Source: Propionibacteriaceae bacterium UBA5174
GTDB taxonomy: Bacteria > Actinomycetota > Actinomycetes > Propionibacteriales > Propionibacteriaceae
DNA length: 15,482 bases
Reading direction: 5' to 3'
Assembly (NCBI GenBank): GCA_002413345.1
Contig: DHWU01000051.1
Span: forward strand, 998 to 16,479
Below are positions 13,343 to 15,482 of the stretch, one piece after another. The notes beneath the pieces are model-generated. The model saw only the letters and a list, made by a program, of their open reading frames with translations, did not search any database and had not been told where the DNA came from. Both the position numbers and the translations under genes were made by a program. Position 1 is the first letter of the stretch, and each line of letters opens with the position of its first letter.

Positions 13343-15482
13343 ATGCTCGATCCAGATAACCCAAATGCTTCGACTTCGCAGCCTGATGCTGCGCCGGTAC
13401 GCCGCCGCCGAGCGGCGAGCCGTCCGGCCGGGCCGCCAGCTCCAGTCACTACCGTGCCAGCGGCGGTAACCCCAGTCGTTGAACCTGCAGTGGTGGCACC
13501 GGCGGAGTTGAGTCAATCGCCAGAGCTGCCTTTGGCTGCCGCTGAGCAGGCCCCAGCCGCTGAACTTAGGCCGAAGCGCACCCGCCGTCCCCGGACGGCT
13601 GAGCCGGTAGCCGAGACTGAGGCGGTCGCGCCGGTCGGTGAGCCCGAAACCATCGCCGAACCGGTCAAGAAGACCACCCGCAGACGGCGCCCAGCCGCGG
13701 CGGCCGAACCGCTTCCGGTGGAGGCTACTGAGCCCGGCGCGGACGACGTGGCGACCAGCCTGGCTGAGCTCGCCAAGGGGGCCGAACGTCCCCAAGCTCG
13801 CACGGCTCGCAGCAGCGAGGTCTTTGGTATCGACGGGCAGGCCGACACCGACGCAGTGTTGGATTCGCTGGCCGCCGCGATTGGTGGGTTACTGACCGAA
13901 CCAGCGGCACCGGACGAGGACGCTGACGAGGCGCTTACTGACGTTGACGCTGGTGACGACGAGACCGACGATGGCAGCGCAGACGCGGACGCAGACTCCG
14001 ACGGTGATGCGCCACGGCGGCGGCGTCGTCGTCGCGGTGGGCGTCGTCGTCGTCGCAGCTCCGGTGAAGACGCCGCCGGTGAATCCGATGGCGATTCCGA
14101 GGAAGAAGCAGATTCCGAGGCCGAGACTAGTGAGGCTGCTGGTGATTCCGAGGCCGAGTCTGGCGAAGACGGACCTTCGGAGAGCACTTCTTCGCGTCGC
14201 CGCCGTCGTCGCCGTCGCCGGGGTGAAGACACCGGTGAAGCCGATGACGAATCAGTGGATGTTGTGGTCAAGGTTCGCGAACCGCGCCGTCGGGGCAGCG
14301 GGAGCGACGAGGTCACCGGCATTGAGGGCTCGACCCGGATGGAGGCCAAGAAGCAGCGCCGTCGGGAAGGTCGGGCTGCTGGGCGTCGCCGTACCCCAAT
14401 CCTGAGCGAGTCGGAATTTCTGGCCCGCCGCGAAGCGGTGGATCGCAAGATGTTGATCCGCCAGACTGACGATTACTCGCAGATTGCCGTGCTCGAAGAC
14501 GGTGTGCTGGTCGAGCATTATGTGGATCGCGCTTCAGCTGCGTCCATGATCGGCAATATCTACCTGGGTAAGGTCCAGAACGTCCTGCCCAGCATGGAGG
14601 CAGCCTTCATCGACATTGGCCGCGGACGCAACGCGGTGTTGTATGCCGGTGAGGTCGATTGGGAATCCTTCGGCGTAACTGGAGCAGACAAGAAGGTTGA
14701 GAAGGTCTTCAAGTCTGGCCAGACGGTGTTGGTGCAGGTGAGTAAGGATCCGGTTGGTGCCAAAGGTGCCCGCCTGACTTCCCACCTGTCGATCCCGGGA
14801 CGTTATGTCGTCTATTCGCCCGGCGGTCACCTCTCGGGGATCTCGCGCAAATTGCCGGAGAACGAGCGTAAGCGGTTGAAAGGCATTCTGGACGAGCTGA
14901 TCGATCCAGATGCTTCGGTGATCGTACGCACCGCCGCGGAGGGTGCCAGCGAGGAAGAACTGATTCACGACGTGAACCGGCTCAAGGCTCAGTGGGAAGT
15001 CCTGGAGAAGAAGTCCAAGACCACCACCGCACCCCAGATGTTGTACGCCGAGCCGGACTTGACGGTGCGAATCGTGCGCGACTTGTTTACCGAGGACTTC
15101 GCTTCACTGGTGATTGACGGCAACGGCGGCACCGAAGACGCCTACGACACGGTTGACGGGTACCTGCAATACGTGGCCCCGCATCTGGCCGAGCGGATTG
15201 AGCGTTGGGATCGGGGAACCAAGGGGGACCTCTTTGAAAACTTCCGGGTTCATGAGCAGGTTGCTAAGGCCCTAGAACGCAAGGTGTTCCTGGCCTCGGG
15301 CGGTTCGCTGGTCATCGACCGTACTGAAGCCATGACGGTGATCGACGTGAACACCGGCAAGTTCACCGGCACCTCAGGCAACCTTGAAGCAACGGTTACC
15401 TCCAATAACTTGGAGGCTGCTGAAGAGATCGTCCGCCAACTTCGACTGCGCGACATTGGCGGCATCATCGTGATCGACTTCA
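13343..15482 (+). CDS. rne: Ribonuclease E/G, 3' truncated by window edge
   Basis: Endoribonuclease that starts mRNA decay and processes rRNA and tRNA. The visible 713 residues split in two. Residues 1 to about 355 are a low-complexity arm: Ala/Pro/Glu-rich, then very acidic (about 190-220), with Arg blocks at 225-238 (seven R, GG, five R) and 285-293 (nine R) separated by an acidic Ser/Glu stretch. Such arms in actinobacterial RNase E are disordered and bind RNA or partners. The catalytic region begins near 356 (SEFLARREAVDRKM). The S1 domain starts near 403 (GNIYLGKVQNVLPSMEAAF). The magnesium-binding Asp668 (VIDVNTGKF) and Asp712 (IVIDF), 44 apart, match E. coli Asp303 and Asp346. The zinc-link and small domain lie beyond the edge. 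The frame is open to the last base with no defect. The long structured leader suggests autoregulation, as known for E. coli rne. Confidence 0.96.
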   Translation, partial: MLDPDNPNASTSQPDAAPVRRRRAASRPAGPPAPVTTVPAAVTPVVEPAVVAPAELSQSPELPLAAAEQAPAAELRPKRTRRPRTAEPVAETEAVAPVGEPETIAEPVKKTTRRRRPAAAAEPLPVEATEPGADDVATSLAELAKGAERPQARTARSSEVFGIDGQADTDAVLDSLAAAIGGLLTEPAAPDEDADEALTDVDAGDDETDDGSADADADSDGDAPRRRRRRRGGRRRRRSSGEDAAGESDGDSEEEADSEAETSEAAGDSEAESGEDGPSESTSSRRRRRRRRRGEDTGEADDESVDVVVKVREPRRRGSGSDEVTGIEGSTRMEAKKQRRREGRAAGRRRTPILSESEFLARREAVDRKMLIRQTDDYSQIAVLEDGVLVEHYVDRASAASMIGNIYLGKVQNVLPSMEAAFIDIGRGRNAVLYAGEVDWESFGVTGADKKVEKVFKSGQTVLVQVSKDPVGAKGARLTSHLSIPGRYVVYSPGGHLSGISRKLPENERKRLKGILDELIDPDASVIVRTAAEGASEEELIHDVNRLKAQWEVLEKKSKTTTAPQMLYAEPDLTVRIVRDLFTEDFASLVIDGNGGTEDAYDTVDGYLQYVAPHLAERIERWDRGTKGDLFENFRVHEQVAKALERKVFLASGGSLVIDRTEAMTVIDVNTGKFTGTSGNLEATVTSNNLEAAEEIVRQLRLRDIGGIIVIDF
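14111..14158 (+). repeat. Short direct repeat in the acidic Ser/Glu segment of rne
   Basis: The 15-mer GATTCCGAGGCCGAG occurs at 14111-14125 and 14144-14158, 33 bp apart (in frame), and its first nine bases also at 14093-14101. It encodes DSEAE units. The period of whole codons means length changes here would keep the reading frame. Confidence 0.7.

Noticed and set aside
14015..14221. CGN-rich tracts in rne as a microsatellite or CRISPR-like array
   Set aside because: The repeats are codons for Arg with varied third bases and no spacers; they are explained by the protein sequence.
13944..14405. 153-codon plus-strand frame overlapping rne in another frame
   Set aside because: Val/Pro/Thr-rich low-complexity shadow of the Arg and acidic blocks, with no ribosome site.
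13513..14448. 311-codon minus-strand frame opposite the rne arm, rich in Ser and Arg
   Set aside because: It is the mirror of the low-complexity GC-rich rne arm; poly-Arg and Ser runs arise from the complementary codons. It has no recognisable domain, while the plus strand reads into a clear RNase E catalytic domain.

Overview
The window is chromosomal DNA of a high-G+C actinobacterium (Actinomycetota). The reasons are the G/C-rich third codon positions, the valS/folC/ndk/rne neighbourhood known from mycobacteria and relatives, a ribonuclease E with a long disordered N-terminal arm, a Septum_form-type lipoprotein, and many starts that look leaderless. A Propionibacteriales-like host is possible but the sequence alone does not establish it. 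I see no insertion sequence, prophage, CRISPR array, tRNA or rRNA gene. Coding density is very high and base composition looks even throughout.

Layout. (1) 1-1328, plus strand: the C-terminal three quarters of PTS Enzyme I (ptsI), cut by the window edge. (2) 1367-5739, minus strand: a block reading mauE-like -> dsbA-like -> valS -> lipoprotein. The first two genes overlap and form a membrane/envelope thiol-redox pair. valS has its own promoter-like signal and is followed after 3 nt by the lipoprotein. (3) 5803-7617, plus strand: folC and ndk, each with a promoter-like -10 box beside its start codon. (4) 7596-10186, plus strand: a CPBP-family membrane protease starting inside ndk, then a uridine-kinase-like P-loop kinase and an AlkD-like DNA glycosylase joined by a GTGA overlap. 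(5) 10248-13072, plus strand: the TIGR03960 B12-binding-type radical SAM protein and its usual partner, TIGR03936 (DUF2344), both of unknown function. (6) 13343 to the window end: RNase E/G (rne), 713 residues visible, preceded by a 270-nt leader with two hairpins.

How they fit together. The set is mostly housekeeping: valine tRNA charging, folate polyglutamylation, NTP supply, RNA decay and sugar-PTS phosphotransfer. Added to it are envelope redox/proteolysis genes and an uncharacterised radical SAM module that in many bacteria lies beside rne/rng.

A consistent start-signal pattern runs through the window. Genes that begin a transcript (mauE-like, valS, folC, ndk, TIGR03960, TIGR03936) have a TANNNT -10 box 6-9 nt before the start codon and no Shine-Dalgarno. 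Most genes inside transcripts, and rne, have a good purine-rich Shine-Dalgarno. This pattern decides several start codons here. The least explained parts are the radical SAM/DUF2344 pair, the perfect inverted repeat filling its promoter spacer, and the structured rne leader.
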